NCBI GenBank assembly: GCA_022769545.1
Contig: JALEJS010000020.1
Span: forward strand, 1-36,556
Reading direction: 5' to 3'
From: Blautia sp.
Lineage (GTDB): Bacteria; Bacillota; Clostridia; Lachnospirales; Lachnospiraceae
Length of the DNA stretch: 36,556 nucleotides
This document shows, in pieces, positions 25,679 through 34,762 of the stretch. Under the pieces are notes generated by a model. The model had not been told where the DNA came from and made no database searches. It saw only the letters and a program-made list of their open reading frames with translations. Position 1 is the stretch's first letter; every line of letters starts with the position of its first letter. The position numbers and the translations under genes are program-made.

Positions 25679-28152
25679 AACCGATTCGTCTGACCATGTC
25701 TGCATTTGGATCGTATGCAGGAGAAGAAGTGATTGATTTTTCCGGAATGGACCAGGGAATTTTTCTGATTACCGGGGATACCGGTTCCGGAAAGACAACG
25801 ATTTTTGACGGGATCGTTTATGCGCTGTATGACCGGACCAGCGGGGGAATCCGTGACGGAAACATGATGCGCAGCGCCTATGCGAAGCTTTCTTCTCCCA
25901 CCTATGTGGAGCTTGTTTTTTCCTGCAGGGGAGAGGAATACCGGGTTTTGCGAAATCCGGATTACGTCCGGGAAAGCCGGCGCAAAGACAAAGACGGAAA
26001 TTCCCGGCTGACGCAGGAAAAATCCAGGGTGGAGCTGTTTCTTCCGGATGGCTCTTCGTTTCGCGGGAGCAAAAAAGAGATCAACGGAAAAATTGAGGAA
26101 ATTATCGGGCTGGATGCGAAGCAGTTCACGCAGGTGGCAATGCTGGCACAGGGAGATTTCATGCGGCTTCTGCATGCACGATCGGAAGAGCGCAAGGAGA
26201 TTTTTTCGAGGATTTTCGATACAGGTATCTGTGGAGAAATTCAGAATGAACTGCGCAGAATGGAAAAGGAGAGTTATGTTGCGCTGAAGGAAAGAGAACA
26301 GGCGATCTCGGAGCAGACGGGAAGGATTCTCTTCCGGAAAGACGGCGAACATGATACCATGCTGGAACATGCCAGGGAAAAAGGAAATCTGAAAGAGATT
26401 CTTCCGATTCTGGAAGACTGGATCAGGGAGTACCGGAAACGGGAGAAAGAATTATTCAGACAGCTGGAAAAGAACCGGAAGGATATGCAGAAGGCGTCCG
26501 AAGACGGTAAGAGAGCAGAGGAAATTCTGGAGCTCAGAAAGAAGATCCGGGAGTATGACCGGTGGCTTGAGGAAAATGCTTCCGGTGAGCAGGAACTGTC
26601 CCGGCAGGAGACGCAGACAAGACAGTCTCTGGAGCAGGCACAGGCCGTGGTGCGGGAGTGTGAGAGTGCGCTGGAAGCCGCCCGCAGGAGCTTCTTAGAG
26701 AGGGAGGAACAGCTGGCGGAACAGCTGACGCGGATACAGGGGCTTATGAAGCTGTGGGAGGATGCCGGCAGAGCGGAGGAAGACCGAAAGAAAGCGGCAG
26801 AATTCTGGGGACAGAAAAACAGGGCGTATGCCAGAGCACAGGAACGGTATGAGCAGATGTATGAAGCGTTTTTCCGGGAGCAGGCGGGGATTCTGGCGAG
26901 AGATCTGAAGGAGGATACACCCTGTCCGGTATGCGGCAGCAGAAGTCATCCGCATAAGGCGGTTCCGGCCGAAGATGCGCCGAATCATCAGCAGGTGCGG
27001 ATGGCCCGGCAGGAGGTGAAGCGTGCAGAGCAGGAGCAGAGCCTGGCACAGGAAGACTGTCAGAAAAAGACACAGCTGGGGCATTTGGCGCTGGGCAGTC
27101 TGACGCAGGAAGGAAAAACGATGTTCGGGGAAGCGTTTGCCGCAGAAGAGCTGCAGTGGCGTGAGCGCACGTGGGAGGCCTTTGCGCAGGGTAAAAAGAA
27201 CCTGCAGGATTGCCGTATGGCAGAGAAGGTGCGTCTGCAGGAGGCAAAGATACAGATGAAGCAGAAACAGGAGACGCTTGCAGCAAAGACGGCAGAGCTC
27301 AGGGACATTACAGCCCGAAAAGAAACGTTCATCCGGAAGGCGGAGCACATCCGGGGACAGAGAAAGGCATCTGCAGAATACGAGGAGCGTCTTGGCAAAG
27401 GCTATAATCAGAAAGAAGTTCCTTCGGATGAAGCGCTTGCCCTTCTGGCGGAAGAGGCAAAACAGATGCAGGATAAGCTGAAATCGGAAGGTACGATTCT
27501 GGAAAAAAACTACCGGGAAATTTACAGTTCGGTTCGCTCAAATGAGAAGACACGGGATGTGCTGAAGCGGTATGAGCAGGATTATGAATCGCTGCAGGAG
27601 GAGTATGTGAGGATACGTCATCTGAGCCAGACTGCCGGAGGAAATCTGGCGGGAAATGCGAAGATCGATTTTGAGTCCTATGTACAGCGGCGTTACTTTC
27701 AGCAGGTGATCCGCTATGCAAATCAGAGACTTCTCCAGATGGCCTCCGGTCAGTTCCTGCTTCGTTGCAGAGAGCTGGACCAGCTTTCGGGAAGAGGAAA
27801 GGGAGGACTGGATCTGGATGTGTACAGCGTGGTTACGGACAGTGTCCGGGATGTGAAGACGCTTTCCGGAGGAGAGTCTTTTATGGCGGCGCTGTGCATG
27901 GCACTGGGACTTGCAGATGCCATTTCCTGCAGAGCAGGAGCGATCCGTCTGGACACCATGTTTATCGATGAGGGCTTCGGCTCTCTGGACGATACCTCCA
28001 GGGAGCAGGCGGTCCGGGCGCTGTATGAGCTGGCAGGAGAGCACCGGCTGATCGGGATCATTTCCCATGTCACAGAGCTGAAAGAACAGATCGAAACGAA
28101 GCTTCTGGTCACAAGAAAAAAGGATGGCAGTACGGCCCGATGGGCTCTGTGA
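25675..28152 (+). CDS. sbcC: Exonuclease SbcCD subunit C (SMC/Rad50-type ATPase)
   Basis: The product is 825 aa, shorter than the ~1050 residues of E. coli SbcC because the coiled-coil arms are compact. Walker A is GDTGSGKTT (34-42). The Q-loop segment TQVAMLAQGDFMRLL follows near 150-165. A zinc hook, DTPCPVCGSRSHPHKA (~417-432), lies in the middle of long charged coiled coils. The signature LSGGESFMAALCMALGLAD is near 729-747, and Walker B/D-loop DTMFIDEGFGSLD near 760-772. It powers and clamps the SbcD nuclease. No other repair genes adjoin. Confidence 0.97.
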   Translation: MKPIRLTMSAFGSYAGEEVIDFSGMDQGIFLITGDTGSGKTTIFDGIVYALYDRTSGGIRDGNMMRSAYAKLSSPTYVELVFSCRGEEYRVLRNPDYVRESRRKDKDGNSRLTQEKSRVELFLPDGSSFRGSKKEINGKIEEIIGLDAKQFTQVAMLAQGDFMRLLHARSEERKEIFSRIFDTGICGEIQNELRRMEKESYVALKEREQAISEQTGRILFRKDGEHDTMLEHAREKGNLKEILPILEDWIREYRKREKELFRQLEKNRKDMQKASEDGKRAEEILELRKKIREYDRWLEENASGEQELSRQETQTRQSLEQAQAVVRECESALEAARRSFLEREEQLAEQLTRIQGLMKLWEDAGRAEEDRKKAAEFWGQKNRAYARAQERYEQMYEAFFREQAGILARDLKEDTPCPVCGSRSHPHKAVPAEDAPNHQQVRMARQEVKRAEQEQSLAQEDCQKKTQLGHLALGSLTQEGKTMFGEAFAAEELQWRERTWEAFAQGKKNLQDCRMAEKVRLQEAKIQMKQKQETLAAKTAELRDITARKETFIRKAEHIRGQRKASAEYEERLGKGYNQKEVPSDEALALLAEEAKQMQDKLKSEGTILEKNYREIYSSVRSNEKTRDVLKRYEQDYESLQEEYVRIRHLSQTAGGNLAGNAKIDFESYVQRRYFQQVIRYANQRLLQMASGQFLLRCRELDQLSGRGKGGLDLDVYSVVTDSVRDVKTLSGGESFMAALCMALGLADAISCRAGAIRLDTMFIDEGFGSLDDTSREQAVRALYELAGEHRLIGIISHVTELKEQIETKLLVTRKKDGSTARWAL

Positions 28153-28188
28153 GAGTCTTAAAATTCTGTGAATTTCCCCGGCCCTTGG

Positions 28189-28217
28189 TTGACAAGAATT
28201 GAATACTCTGCAATAAT
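28189..28217 (+). promoter_or_regulatory. Sigma-A promoter before the lipoprotein gene
   Basis: A perfect TTGACA (28189-28194) and AATAAT (28212-28217) with a 17-bp spacer, in the 145-bp gap after sbcC. It may also drive pyrH and frr, which follow closely. Confidence 0.68.
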
Positions 28218-28297
28218 GAAGATATATTTGACAGAGCATTTCCAGGTGTTTTGCCGGATAATTGCGGTATGGATACCAGAATTGGGAGGCGAAAAAT

Positions 28298-29275
28298 ATG
28301 AAAAAAAGACAGATCATACTGACCTGCCTGCTGGCAGCGGGAATGGTACTTGCCGGATGCGGCAGAAAGGCGCAGGAGACCGCTCCGTCTCAGACGCAGC
28401 CCACGACAGCTCCCACACAGGCGGCAAAGAGTGATGATAATCTTGTACAGATGCAGCAGGTGGCATCGACTCCGGCGGCAGAAGAGAAAAATGTAATCGG
28501 CACGAAGTCCGCTTCAGCGTCGAAGATCACGGTAATCAATAAAATGGGCGATGCGGTGACCGGATTTTATGTGCGGCCGAATTCATCGGATGCAGAGGAT
28601 GACGAGTGGGGAGAGGAACTGATTGACGGTGCCTTCACTCTGGAAAACGGCGGACAGGCGGTGTATTATCTGGATGCGTCCTCAGGAGATAAATATTATG
28701 ATATCTGTGTGACCTTTGAGGATGAGGAGCGGAATGACTGTTTCTTCCGCAAGCTCCCGCTCACTTCGGTCACACAGGTCAGTCTGTGTATGGAAGGCAG
28801 CGGTGAGGATGGAATTCCGTATGCCCGGTATTTCAGCGGGAACAGGGAGTATTCCACTTTGAACGAGGTAAAGCAGCGCCTCGGTCTTCTGGATGAGGAG
28901 GATGACGAGGATGCAGACAGCACAGATACAGGCAGCAGCGTTTCTCCGACACCGGCTCCGGACAGCTCCGATTCGGATTCACAGGGAAATGGTGACGGAA
29001 CGCAGACGCAGGAACCGGATCCTTCTTATGACGATCAGCCCTCGGACGATGATTTCCAGCCGATGGACCAGACGACAGAAGGAGCAGAGACGGCGAAGCA
29101 GTATATCGGACAGCCTCTGGACAGTCTGATCAATGCGGTGGGAGATGCCACCGGCGGCAGCTCTTATGAGGATGAACCGGAATCCGGTGAAACCGGATAT
29201 CATTATTACGACGGATTTACCGTATCGACAACTGTGGATGAGGACGGAAACGAAATCGTTGCAGGAGTATACTGA
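28298..29275 (+). CDS. Surface lipoprotein of unknown function
   Basis: The product is 325 aa from ATG 28298 (GGGAGG upstream). Residues 1-20 form a lipoprotein signal ending L-A-G-C (C21), so the mature protein should be lipid-anchored on the outside of the membrane. After a T/Q/A-rich linker comes a compact domain (~70-200: ITVINKMGDAVTGFYVRP to EYSTLNEVKQRLGL) of a type seen in Clostridia lipoproteins. A disordered, acidic S/D/Q-rich linker (~205-265) follows. A small C-terminal domain (~266-325, YIGQPLDSLINAVGDATGGS to ENEIVAGVY-like end) resembles SmpA/BLIP-type folds in outline. Its function is not known. It is likely cotranscribed with pyrH, 17 nt downstream. Confidence 0.82.
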   Translation: MKKRQIILTCLLAAGMVLAGCGRKAQETAPSQTQPTTAPTQAAKSDDNLVQMQQVASTPAAEEKNVIGTKSASASKITVINKMGDAVTGFYVRPNSSDAEDDEWGEELIDGAFTLENGGQAVYYLDASSGDKYYDICVTFEDEERNDCFFRKLPLTSVTQVSLCMEGSGEDGIPYARYFSGNREYSTLNEVKQRLGLLDEEDDEDADSTDTGSSVSPTPAPDSSDSDSQGNGDGTQTQEPDPSYDDQPSDDDFQPMDQTTEGAETAKQYIGQPLDSLINAVGDATGGSSYEDEPESGETGYHYYDGFTVSTTVDEDGNEIVAGVY

Positions 29276-29292
29276 AAACAGGGAGGAAGAGT

Positions 29293-29988
29293 ATGAAACG
29301 GGTATTACTGAAGCTGAGCGGAGAAGCACTTGCAGGAGAGAAGAAGACCGGCTTTGACGAAGGCACGGTTCTTGGAGTTGCAGCGCAGATCCGGACGATC
29401 GTGGAGGAGGGTCTGCAGGTCGGCATCGTCATCGGAGGCGGAAACTTCTGGAGAGGACGGACCAGCGAGACGATCGACCGGAACAAGGCAGATCAGATCG
29501 GAATGCTGGCGACGATCATGAACTGTATTTATGTATCGGATCTGTGCCGGTATGTGGGACTGAAGACGGAGGTTTTCACACCCTTCATATGCGGAGCGTT
29601 TACCACGCTGTATTCCAAGGATGCTGTCGAGGAAAGCTTTGCACAGGGAAAGGTTGTCTTTTTTGCAGGCGGAACGGGCCATCCATATTTTTCCACAGAT
29701 ACGGCTACCGTTCTTCGGGCAGTGGAAATTGAGGCGGATGCCATACTGCTGGCAAAAGCAGTGGACGGCATCTACGACAGTGATCCGAAGGTGAATCCGA
29801 ATGCGGTAAAATACGATGAGATTTCCATTGAGGAAGTGGTGGATAAGAAACTGGCGGCCATGGATTTGACGGCATCTATTATGTGTCTGGAGCAGAAAAT
29901 GCCCATGCTGGTATTCGGGCTGGATGAAAAGGACAGCATCGTGAATACCGTTCACGGAAAATTCTCCGGTACAAAAGTGACCGTGTAG
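29293..29988 (+). CDS. pyrH: UMP kinase
   Basis: The product is 231 aa. It phosphorylates UMP to UDP with ATP and belongs to the amino-acid-kinase fold, unlike eukaryotic UMP kinases. VLLKLSGEALAG at the N terminus, GIVIGGGNFWRGR (~49-61), GGTGHPYFSTDTA (~127-139) and AVDGIYDSDPK (~155-165) are the expected nucleotide- and UMP-binding segments. It starts the conserved core order pyrH-frr-uppS-cdsA-dxr-rseP. Confidence 0.97.
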   Translation: MKRVLLKLSGEALAGEKKTGFDEGTVLGVAAQIRTIVEEGLQVGIVIGGGNFWRGRTSETIDRNKADQIGMLATIMNCIYVSDLCRYVGLKTEVFTPFICGAFTTLYSKDAVEESFAQGKVVFFAGGTGHPYFSTDTATVLRAVEIEADAILLAKAVDGIYDSDPKVNPNAVKYDEISIEEVVDKKLAAMDLTASIMCLEQKMPMLVFGLDEKDSIVNTVHGKFSGTKVTV

Positions 29989-30017
29989 ATAAAAATCAAC
30001 AGTGAAGGAGAAAAAAT

Positions 30018-30566
30018 ATGGACGAGAGAATTCAGAAATATGAAGACAAAATGAAGAAGACATTGAGCAACCTGGACAGTGATCTGGTTACGATCCGTGC
30101 CGGCCGTGCGAACCCGCACATTCTTGACAAACTGACCGTGGACTATTACGGATCTCCGACACCTCTTCAGCAGGTTGCAAACATCACTGTACCGGAGGCG
30201 CGAATGATTCAGATCCAGCCATGGGAGTCCAGCCTGATCAAGGGAATCGAGAAAGCAATTCTCACTTCCGATCTCGGACTGAACCCGAATAATGACGGAA
30301 AATCCATTCGCCTGGTGTTCCCGGAGCTGACAGAGGAGCGTCGTAAGGAACTGGTGAAGGACGTAAAGAAAAAGGGAGAGGCTGCCAAGGTTGCAGTACG
30401 CAATATCCGTCGTGATGCCAATGATGCATTCAAAAAGATGTCGAAAGAGATTTCTGAGGATGAGGTAAAGGATCTGGAACAGCAGATTCAGAAGGCAACC
30501 GACAAGTTCATCAAACAGATTGATGCATCGGTAGAGAAAAAATCAAAGGAGATTCTGACCGTTTAA
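30018..30566 (+). CDS. frr: Ribosome recycling factor
   Basis: The product is 182 aa, slightly short of the common 185. RRF splits post-termination ribosomes together with [23 protein letters not shown] (~26-45), [22 protein letters not shown] and the long C-terminal helix [16 protein letters not shown] are diagnostic. The gene lies 29 nt after pyrH with GGAGAAAAA upstream, and a hairpin separates it from uppS. Confidence 0.97.
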   Translation: MDERIQKYEDKMKKTLSNLDSDLVTIRAGRANPHILDKLTVDYYGSPTPLQQVANITVPEARMIQIQPWESSLIKGIEKAILTSDLGLNPNNDGKSIRLVFPELTEERRKELVKDVKKKGEAAKVAVRNIRRDANDAFKKMSKEISEDEVKDLEQQIQKATDKFIKQIDASVEKKSKEILTV

Positions 30567-30597
30567 TTTGTGGTCAGACCGCTTTGGAAAGAATGAA

Positions 30598-30625
30598 AAA
30601 GAGAGCTCGCGGAAGGGCTCTCTTT
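30598..30625. terminator. Hairpin between frr and uppS
   Basis: AAAGAGAGC and GCTCTCTTT pair perfectly (9 bp) around a 10-nt loop. On the + strand only three Ts end the stem and GCGCG follows, so + strand termination should be weak. On the minus strand the stem is followed by a longer T-run. It could partially attenuate uppS. Confidence 0.5.
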
Positions 30626-30654
30626 GCGCGTAAACGAATGCAGGAGGTTTTGTG

Positions 30655-31374
30655 ATGAATGTACCGAATCATATAGCGATTATTCTGGACGGAAACGGGC
30701 GATGGGCGAAAGCGAAAGGGATGCCCAGAAGCTACGGGCATGTGAAGGGCTGTGCCAATCTGGAAACGATCTGTGACGATATGAAAGAACTTGGAGTGAA
30801 ATATCTCACGGTATATGCTTTTTCCACGGAAAACTGGAAGCGTTCCAGGGAGGAAGTGGATGGCCTGATGAAGCTTTTCCGCAATTATCTGAAAAAATGC
30901 ATCCGGATATCCGAAAAAAATAAGATGCGGGTAAAGGTCATCGGAGACATTCGGGCCTTCGATCAGGATATTCAGGACAAAATCCGTGAGCTGGAGGAGT
31001 TTTCCAAAGACTATACAGAGCTTCATTTTCAGATTGCGCTGAATTACGGAAGTCGTGATGAGATTGTCCGGGGGGTGCGAAGACTGGCACAGGATGCGGT
31101 TGACGGGAAACTGGATCCTCAGAAAATCGATGAAAAGGTTTTTGAGAGTTATCTTGACACTGCGGGAATTCCGGATCCGGATCTGATGATCCGTACCAGC
31201 GGGGAACTCAGGCTGTCCAATTATCTGCTGTGGCAGATGGCATATACAGAGTTTTATTTCACCGAAGTGCCGTGGCCGGATTTCAACAAAGAGGAATTAA
31301 TCAAAGCAATCGAAAAATATAATGAGAGAGACAGAAGATTCGGCGGAGTGAAGGAGGAGAAGCAGAATGTTTAA
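30655..31374 (+). CDS. uppS: Isoprenyl transferase (undecaprenyl diphosphate synthase)
   Basis: The product is 239 aa from ATG 30655, 7 nt after AGGAGG; a GTG at 30652 would add one residue. It condenses farnesyl diphosphate with eight isopentenyl units to make the C55 lipid carrier for wall and polysaccharide synthesis. IAIILDGNGRWAKAKGMPRSYGH near the N terminus carries the catalytic aspartate (D12). YLTVYAFSTENWKRS, FQIALNYGSRDEIVR and PDLMIRTSGELRLSNYLLWQ are further hallmarks. The end overlaps cdsA by 8 nt. Confidence 0.97.
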   Translation: MNVPNHIAIILDGNGRWAKAKGMPRSYGHVKGCANLETICDDMKELGVKYLTVYAFSTENWKRSREEVDGLMKLFRNYLKKCIRISEKNKMRVKVIGDIRAFDQDIQDKIRELEEFSKDYTELHFQIALNYGSRDEIVRGVRRLAQDAVDGKLDPQKIDEKVFESYLDTAGIPDPDLMIRTSGELRLSNYLLWQMAYTEFYFTEVPWPDFNKEELIKAIEKYNERDRRFGGVKEEKQNV

Positions 31375-32152
31375 GACAAGACTTATCAGTGGGATTCTTC
31401 TGGTGGCAGTGGCGCTTGTAACCATCATCAGCGGAAGCTACATACTGTTCTGCACACTTCTTGGAATATCGCTGATCGGTATGCAGGAATTATATAAGGC
31501 GATGGGGGTGCGTGGGGAACGGTTTAACAGTCTGGAAATTGCTTCGTACCTGTCTGCGGTCCTGTATTACCTTACACTGTATCTTGGATTTGAGGAATAT
31601 GGATTCATGGGTCTGATCCTCGGTCTTGTGATCCTGATGTTTGTCTATGTGTTCTGCTATCCGAAATACAGAGCGGAACAGGTGATGGCAGCATATTTCG
31701 GTATGATCTATGTGGCTGTGATGCTGTCTTTTATCTATCTTACCAGAAATCTTCCGGATGGGCATTTTGCAGTGTGGCTGATTTTTATCTGCTCCTGGGG
31801 CTGCGATACCTGTGCGTACTGTGTGGGAATGCTGATCGGACGACATAAAATGGCGCCGGTGCTGAGTCCGAAAAAATCTGTGGAGGGTGCCGTGGGCGGT
31901 GTGGCAGGTGCAGCACTGCTCGGCGCGGTTTTCGGCGCGCTGACGGCCGGAAAAGCGTGGGAGTATGCGCTGATCTGTGCGGTGGGTGCTCTGATTTCCA
32001 TGGTGGGAGATCTGGCGGCTTCTGCCATTAAGCGAAACCGTGATATCAAGGATTACGGAAAGCTGATTCCGGGGCACGGAGGAATTCTGGACCGGTTTGA
32101 CAGTGTGATCTTTACAGCCCCGATTATATATTATCTGGCAAGATTCCTGTAA
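31367..32152 (+). CDS. cdsA: Phosphatidate cytidylyltransferase
   Basis: The product is 261 aa and a multi-span membrane enzyme making CDP-diacylglycerol from phosphatidate and CTP for phospholipid synthesis. Several hydrophobic helices cover residues ~5-150 (short N terminus KTRLISGILLVAVAL). The family signature is complete in the last 50 residues: SMVGDLAASAIKRNRDIKDYG, then LIPGHGGILDRFDS. Translation is coupled to uppS by the 8-nt overlap. A 60-nt gap precedes dxr. Confidence 0.96.
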   Translation: MFKTRLISGILLVAVALVTIISGSYILFCTLLGISLIGMQELYKAMGVRGERFNSLEIASYLSAVLYYLTLYLGFEEYGFMGLILGLVILMFVYVFCYPKYRAEQVMAAYFGMIYVAVMLSFIYLTRNLPDGHFAVWLIFICSWGCDTCAYCVGMLIGRHKMAPVLSPKKSVEGAVGGVAGAALLGAVFGALTAGKAWEYALICAVGALISMVGDLAASAIKRNRDIKDYGKLIPGHGGILDRFDSVIFTAPIIYYLARFL

Positions 32153-32212
32153 AAACGAAAAAAACGGAAGTGGTCCGGAGCGGGCAGCTTCCGGAAAGGA
32201 AATGGTAATCGT

Positions 32213-33355
32213 ATGAAAAAAATCGCAATTTTGGGTTCGACCGGTTCCATCGGAACGCAGACCCTGGATGTTGTGCGTAAAAATAAAGATATTGAGGTTC
32301 TCGGAATCAGCGCGGGGAAAAATATTGAACGTCTGGAGGAACAGATCCGGGAGTTTTCCCCCAGACTTGTGGCTGTCTGGGAGGAAGCTGCGGCAAAGGA
32401 TCTGGCGGTACGTGTTTCGGACACCGGCGTGAAGATTGTGACAGGAATGGATGGTCTTCTGGAGCTGGCGTCCATGCCGGAAACGGAAATTCTGGTGACG
32501 GCCATCGTCGGGATGATCGGAATCCGGCCGACGATGGAAGCAATTCGTGCCGGGAAAGATATTGCACTGGCCAACAAGGAGACGCTGGTGACGGCAGGGC
32601 ATCTGATCATGCCTATGGCAGAGAAATACGGAGTGCAGATTCTTCCGGTGGATAGTGAGCACAGCGCTATTTTCCAGGCGCTTCACGGAGAGAACAGAGG
32701 GCAGATCCATAAGCTGCTCATCACGGCATCCGGTGGACCTTTCCGCGGAAAAACCAGAGAGCAGCTGAAGACCGTGACGCTGGCAGATACACTGAAGCAT
32801 CCGAACTGGGTGATGGGACAGAAGATCACCGTGGATTCTGCCACACTGGTAAATAAAGGACTGGAAGTGATGGAAGCCAGATGGCTTTTCGGAGTGGATC
32901 TGGACCACATTCAGGTGGTGGTTCAGCCGAAGAGTATCATACATTCCATGGTGGAATTTGAGGATGGAGCGGTAATGGCGCAGCTGGGAACCCCGGATAT
33001 GCGGCTTCCCATTCAGTATGCACTTTATTATCCGCAGCGTCGGTTTCTGGATGGGGAACGTCTTGATTTTGCCGCCCTGAAGGAGATTACCTTCGAAGAG
33101 CCGGATATGGAGACATTTCTGGGATTGCCCATGGCGATCCGGGCAGCCAGGGAGGGCGGCAGCATGCCTACCGTCTATAATGCGGCAAACGAAGCGGCGG
33201 TTCGCAAATTCCTGAATCAGAAAATCGGTTTCCTGGATATTTACGATATTATCGGAGAATCTATGGAGAGACACCAGACCATTGAGAATCCGGGTCTGGA
33301 TGATATTCTCCGTATAGAAGAAGATACATACAATTGGATCGAAAGCAGGTGGTAG
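32213..33355 (+). CDS. dxr: 1-deoxy-D-xylulose-5-phosphate reductoisomerase
   Basis: The product is 380 aa and performs the committed step of the MEP isoprenoid pathway, converting DXP to MEP with NADPH. The N-terminal IAILGSTGSIGTQTLDVV binds NADPH. ALANKETLVTAG (~119-130), PVDSEHSAIFQAL (~144-156) with the metal-binding D-S-E, TASGGPFRG, and HPNWVMGQKITVDSATLVNKG (~200-220) are diagnostic. It feeds IPP to the uppS product upstream in the same gene string. Only 1 nt separates it from rseP. Confidence 0.97.
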   Translation: MKKIAILGSTGSIGTQTLDVVRKNKDIEVLGISAGKNIERLEEQIREFSPRLVAVWEEAAAKDLAVRVSDTGVKIVTGMDGLLELASMPETEILVTAIVGMIGIRPTMEAIRAGKDIALANKETLVTAGHLIMPMAEKYGVQILPVDSEHSAIFQALHGENRGQIHKLLITASGGPFRGKTREQLKTVTLADTLKHPNWVMGQKITVDSATLVNKGLEVMEARWLFGVDLDHIQVVVQPKSIIHSMVEFEDGAVMAQLGTPDMRLPIQYALYYPQRRFLDGERLDFAALKEITFEEPDMETFLGLPMAIRAAREGGSMPTVYNAANEAAVRKFLNQKIGFLDIYDIIGESMERHQTIENPGLDDILRIEEDTYNWIESRW

Positions 33356-33356
33356 T

Positions 33357-34643
33357 TTGAGTATTATTTTGGCCTTACTGATTTTCAGTGCGGTGATTCT
33401 GTTCCATGAACTGGGACATTTTCTTCTGGCGAAGAAAAACGGAATTGTGGTGACGGAGTTTTCGCTGGGAATGGGTCCCAGGCTTTTCAGCACGGTAAAA
33501 AACGGAACACGGTATTCTCTGAAAGCGCTTCCGCTGGGCGGCTCCTGTGCCATGCTCGGGGAAGACACGGCAGAAGATGAGGAGAAGGGGACATTCAATG
33601 CGGCTTCTGTCTGGGGCAGGATTTCTGTCGTGGCAGCGGGACCGGTGTTCAATTTTATTCTGGCGCTGATTTTTGCGACGGTGATCGTTGCGCTGGCAGG
33701 CTATGATCCGGCGGAAATCATGGAAGTGAAAGAAGGTTCTTCGGCAGAGCAGGCCGGGCTGCAGGAGGGTGATATCATTACGGAATTCCAGGGATACCAC
33801 ATTGACCTGGGAAGAGATCTGTATGTTTATACGTACCTGAATGAGGTGACATCGGATTCGATTTCCATGAAGGTGAATCGGGATGGAGAGACGATAGAGA
33901 TCTGTTATCAGCCGGATGAAAACATCCGGTATCTTCTGGGATTTAACCGCAGCGACAGCAGCAGTATGAAGGTGGATTCACTGATCAGTGGTTTGCCGCT
34001 GGAGGAAGCCGGAGTGCAGCCTGGGGATGTGATCACCGGCATCAACGGAGTGAAAATTGAAAACGGTGAGGACTACGATGCATATCTCGAAGAGCATCCG
34101 CTTTCCGAGACACCGGTTGACATTGTGTATGAGAGAGACGGACTGGAATATGAAGCGCAGATTACACCTGCAAAGTACAGCAGTCCGGACATGGGATTTT
34201 CCTATAATGTGGGAAGTGTGAAAGCCCGGGGACTGCAGGTACTGAAATATGGTCTGATCGAAGTGAAATATATGATAAGGACCACACTGCTCAGTCTGAA
34301 AGAGCTGGTTACCGGCGGACTGGGTATGCAGGATCTGAGCGGACCGGTAGGTGTGGTGGATGCCATCGGTCAGACTTATGAGCAGAGTAAAAGTGAGGGC
34401 GCACTGATCGTGTTGCTGAATATGCTGAACATGGTAGTGCTCCTCTCGGCAAACCTGGGTGTGATGAATCTTCTTCCCATTCCGGCACTGGACGGAGGAC
34501 GTCTTGTATTTCTCGTGCTGGAGGCAGTTCGCAGAAAACCGGTGAATCGGGAGATAGAAGGAAGGATTCATTTTGCCGGTCTGATGCTTTTGATGATGCT
34601 GATGGTTTTTGTGATGTATAATGATATTATGAAGCTGATCTGA
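33357..34643 (+). CDS. rseP: RIP (site-2) zinc metalloprotease RseP
   Basis: The product is 428 aa read from TTG 33357, with AGGTGG four bases upstream inside the end of dxr. The first helix carries the zinc motif HELGH (H17, E18, H21). Two PDZ domains follow (~110-195 and ~200-275; GSSAEQAGLQEGDIITEFQGY and PLEEAGVQPGDVITGINGV). The late NLLPIPALDGGRLVF (~370-384) supplies the third ligand aspartate and a family motif. The enzyme cleaves membrane-embedded substrates such as anti-sigma factors and signal-peptide remnants. It is the last gene of the string before a terminator. Confidence 0.96.
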   Translation: MSIILALLIFSAVILFHELGHFLLAKKNGIVVTEFSLGMGPRLFSTVKNGTRYSLKALPLGGSCAMLGEDTAEDEEKGTFNAASVWGRISVVAAGPVFNFILALIFATVIVALAGYDPAEIMEVKEGSSAEQAGLQEGDIITEFQGYHIDLGRDLYVYTYLNEVTSDSISMKVNRDGETIEICYQPDENIRYLLGFNRSDSSSMKVDSLISGLPLEEAGVQPGDVITGINGVKIENGEDYDAYLEEHPLSETPVDIVYERDGLEYEAQITPAKYSSPDMGFSYNVGSVKARGLQVLKYGLIEVKYMIRTTLLSLKELVTGGLGMQDLSGPVGVVDAIGQTYEQSKSEGALIVLLNMLNMVVLLSANLGVMNLLPIPALDGGRLVFLVLEAVRRKPVNREIEGRIHFAGLMLLMMLMVFVMYNDIMKLI

Positions 34644-34644
34644 T

Positions 34645-34706
34645 GGACGGAAGTCCTTTTGCGGTAAAGTCGGAACGGACTGCCGGGCTGCGGCTGCAGC
34701 CGGCGG
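34645..34706 (+). repeat. Intergenic imperfect copy (A) of a segment inside the next gene
   Basis: 62 nt match bases 35064-35126 with about 84% identity and one 1-nt gap. The first 14 nt (GGACGGAAGTCCTT) and last 21 nt are identical. The copy is out of frame and non-coding (an in-frame stop appears after six codons), and its 3' end supplies the left arm of the terminator. Confidence 0.8.
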
Positions 34707-34724
34707 AACGCTTCCGGCTTTTTC
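34698..34724 (+). terminator. Intrinsic terminator after rseP
   Basis: AGCCGG and CCGGCT pair around a 10-nt loop, followed by a run of five Ts (34719-34723). It closes the pyrH-to-rseP gene string and lies 38 nt before the next start codon. Confidence 0.72.
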
Positions 34725-34762
34725 TGCATATACTGTTATGAAACGTACAGCTGGAGGATAGG

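Noticed and set aside
23288..25705. An 805-codon minus-strand frame opposite the malic enzyme and sbcD
   Set aside because: Same reasoning: it mirrors two clear genes and its translation resembles no protein family.
31490..33652. A 720-codon minus-strand frame opposite cdsA, dxr and rseP
   Set aside because: Antisense shadow of three certain genes, with no start signals and typical shadow composition.
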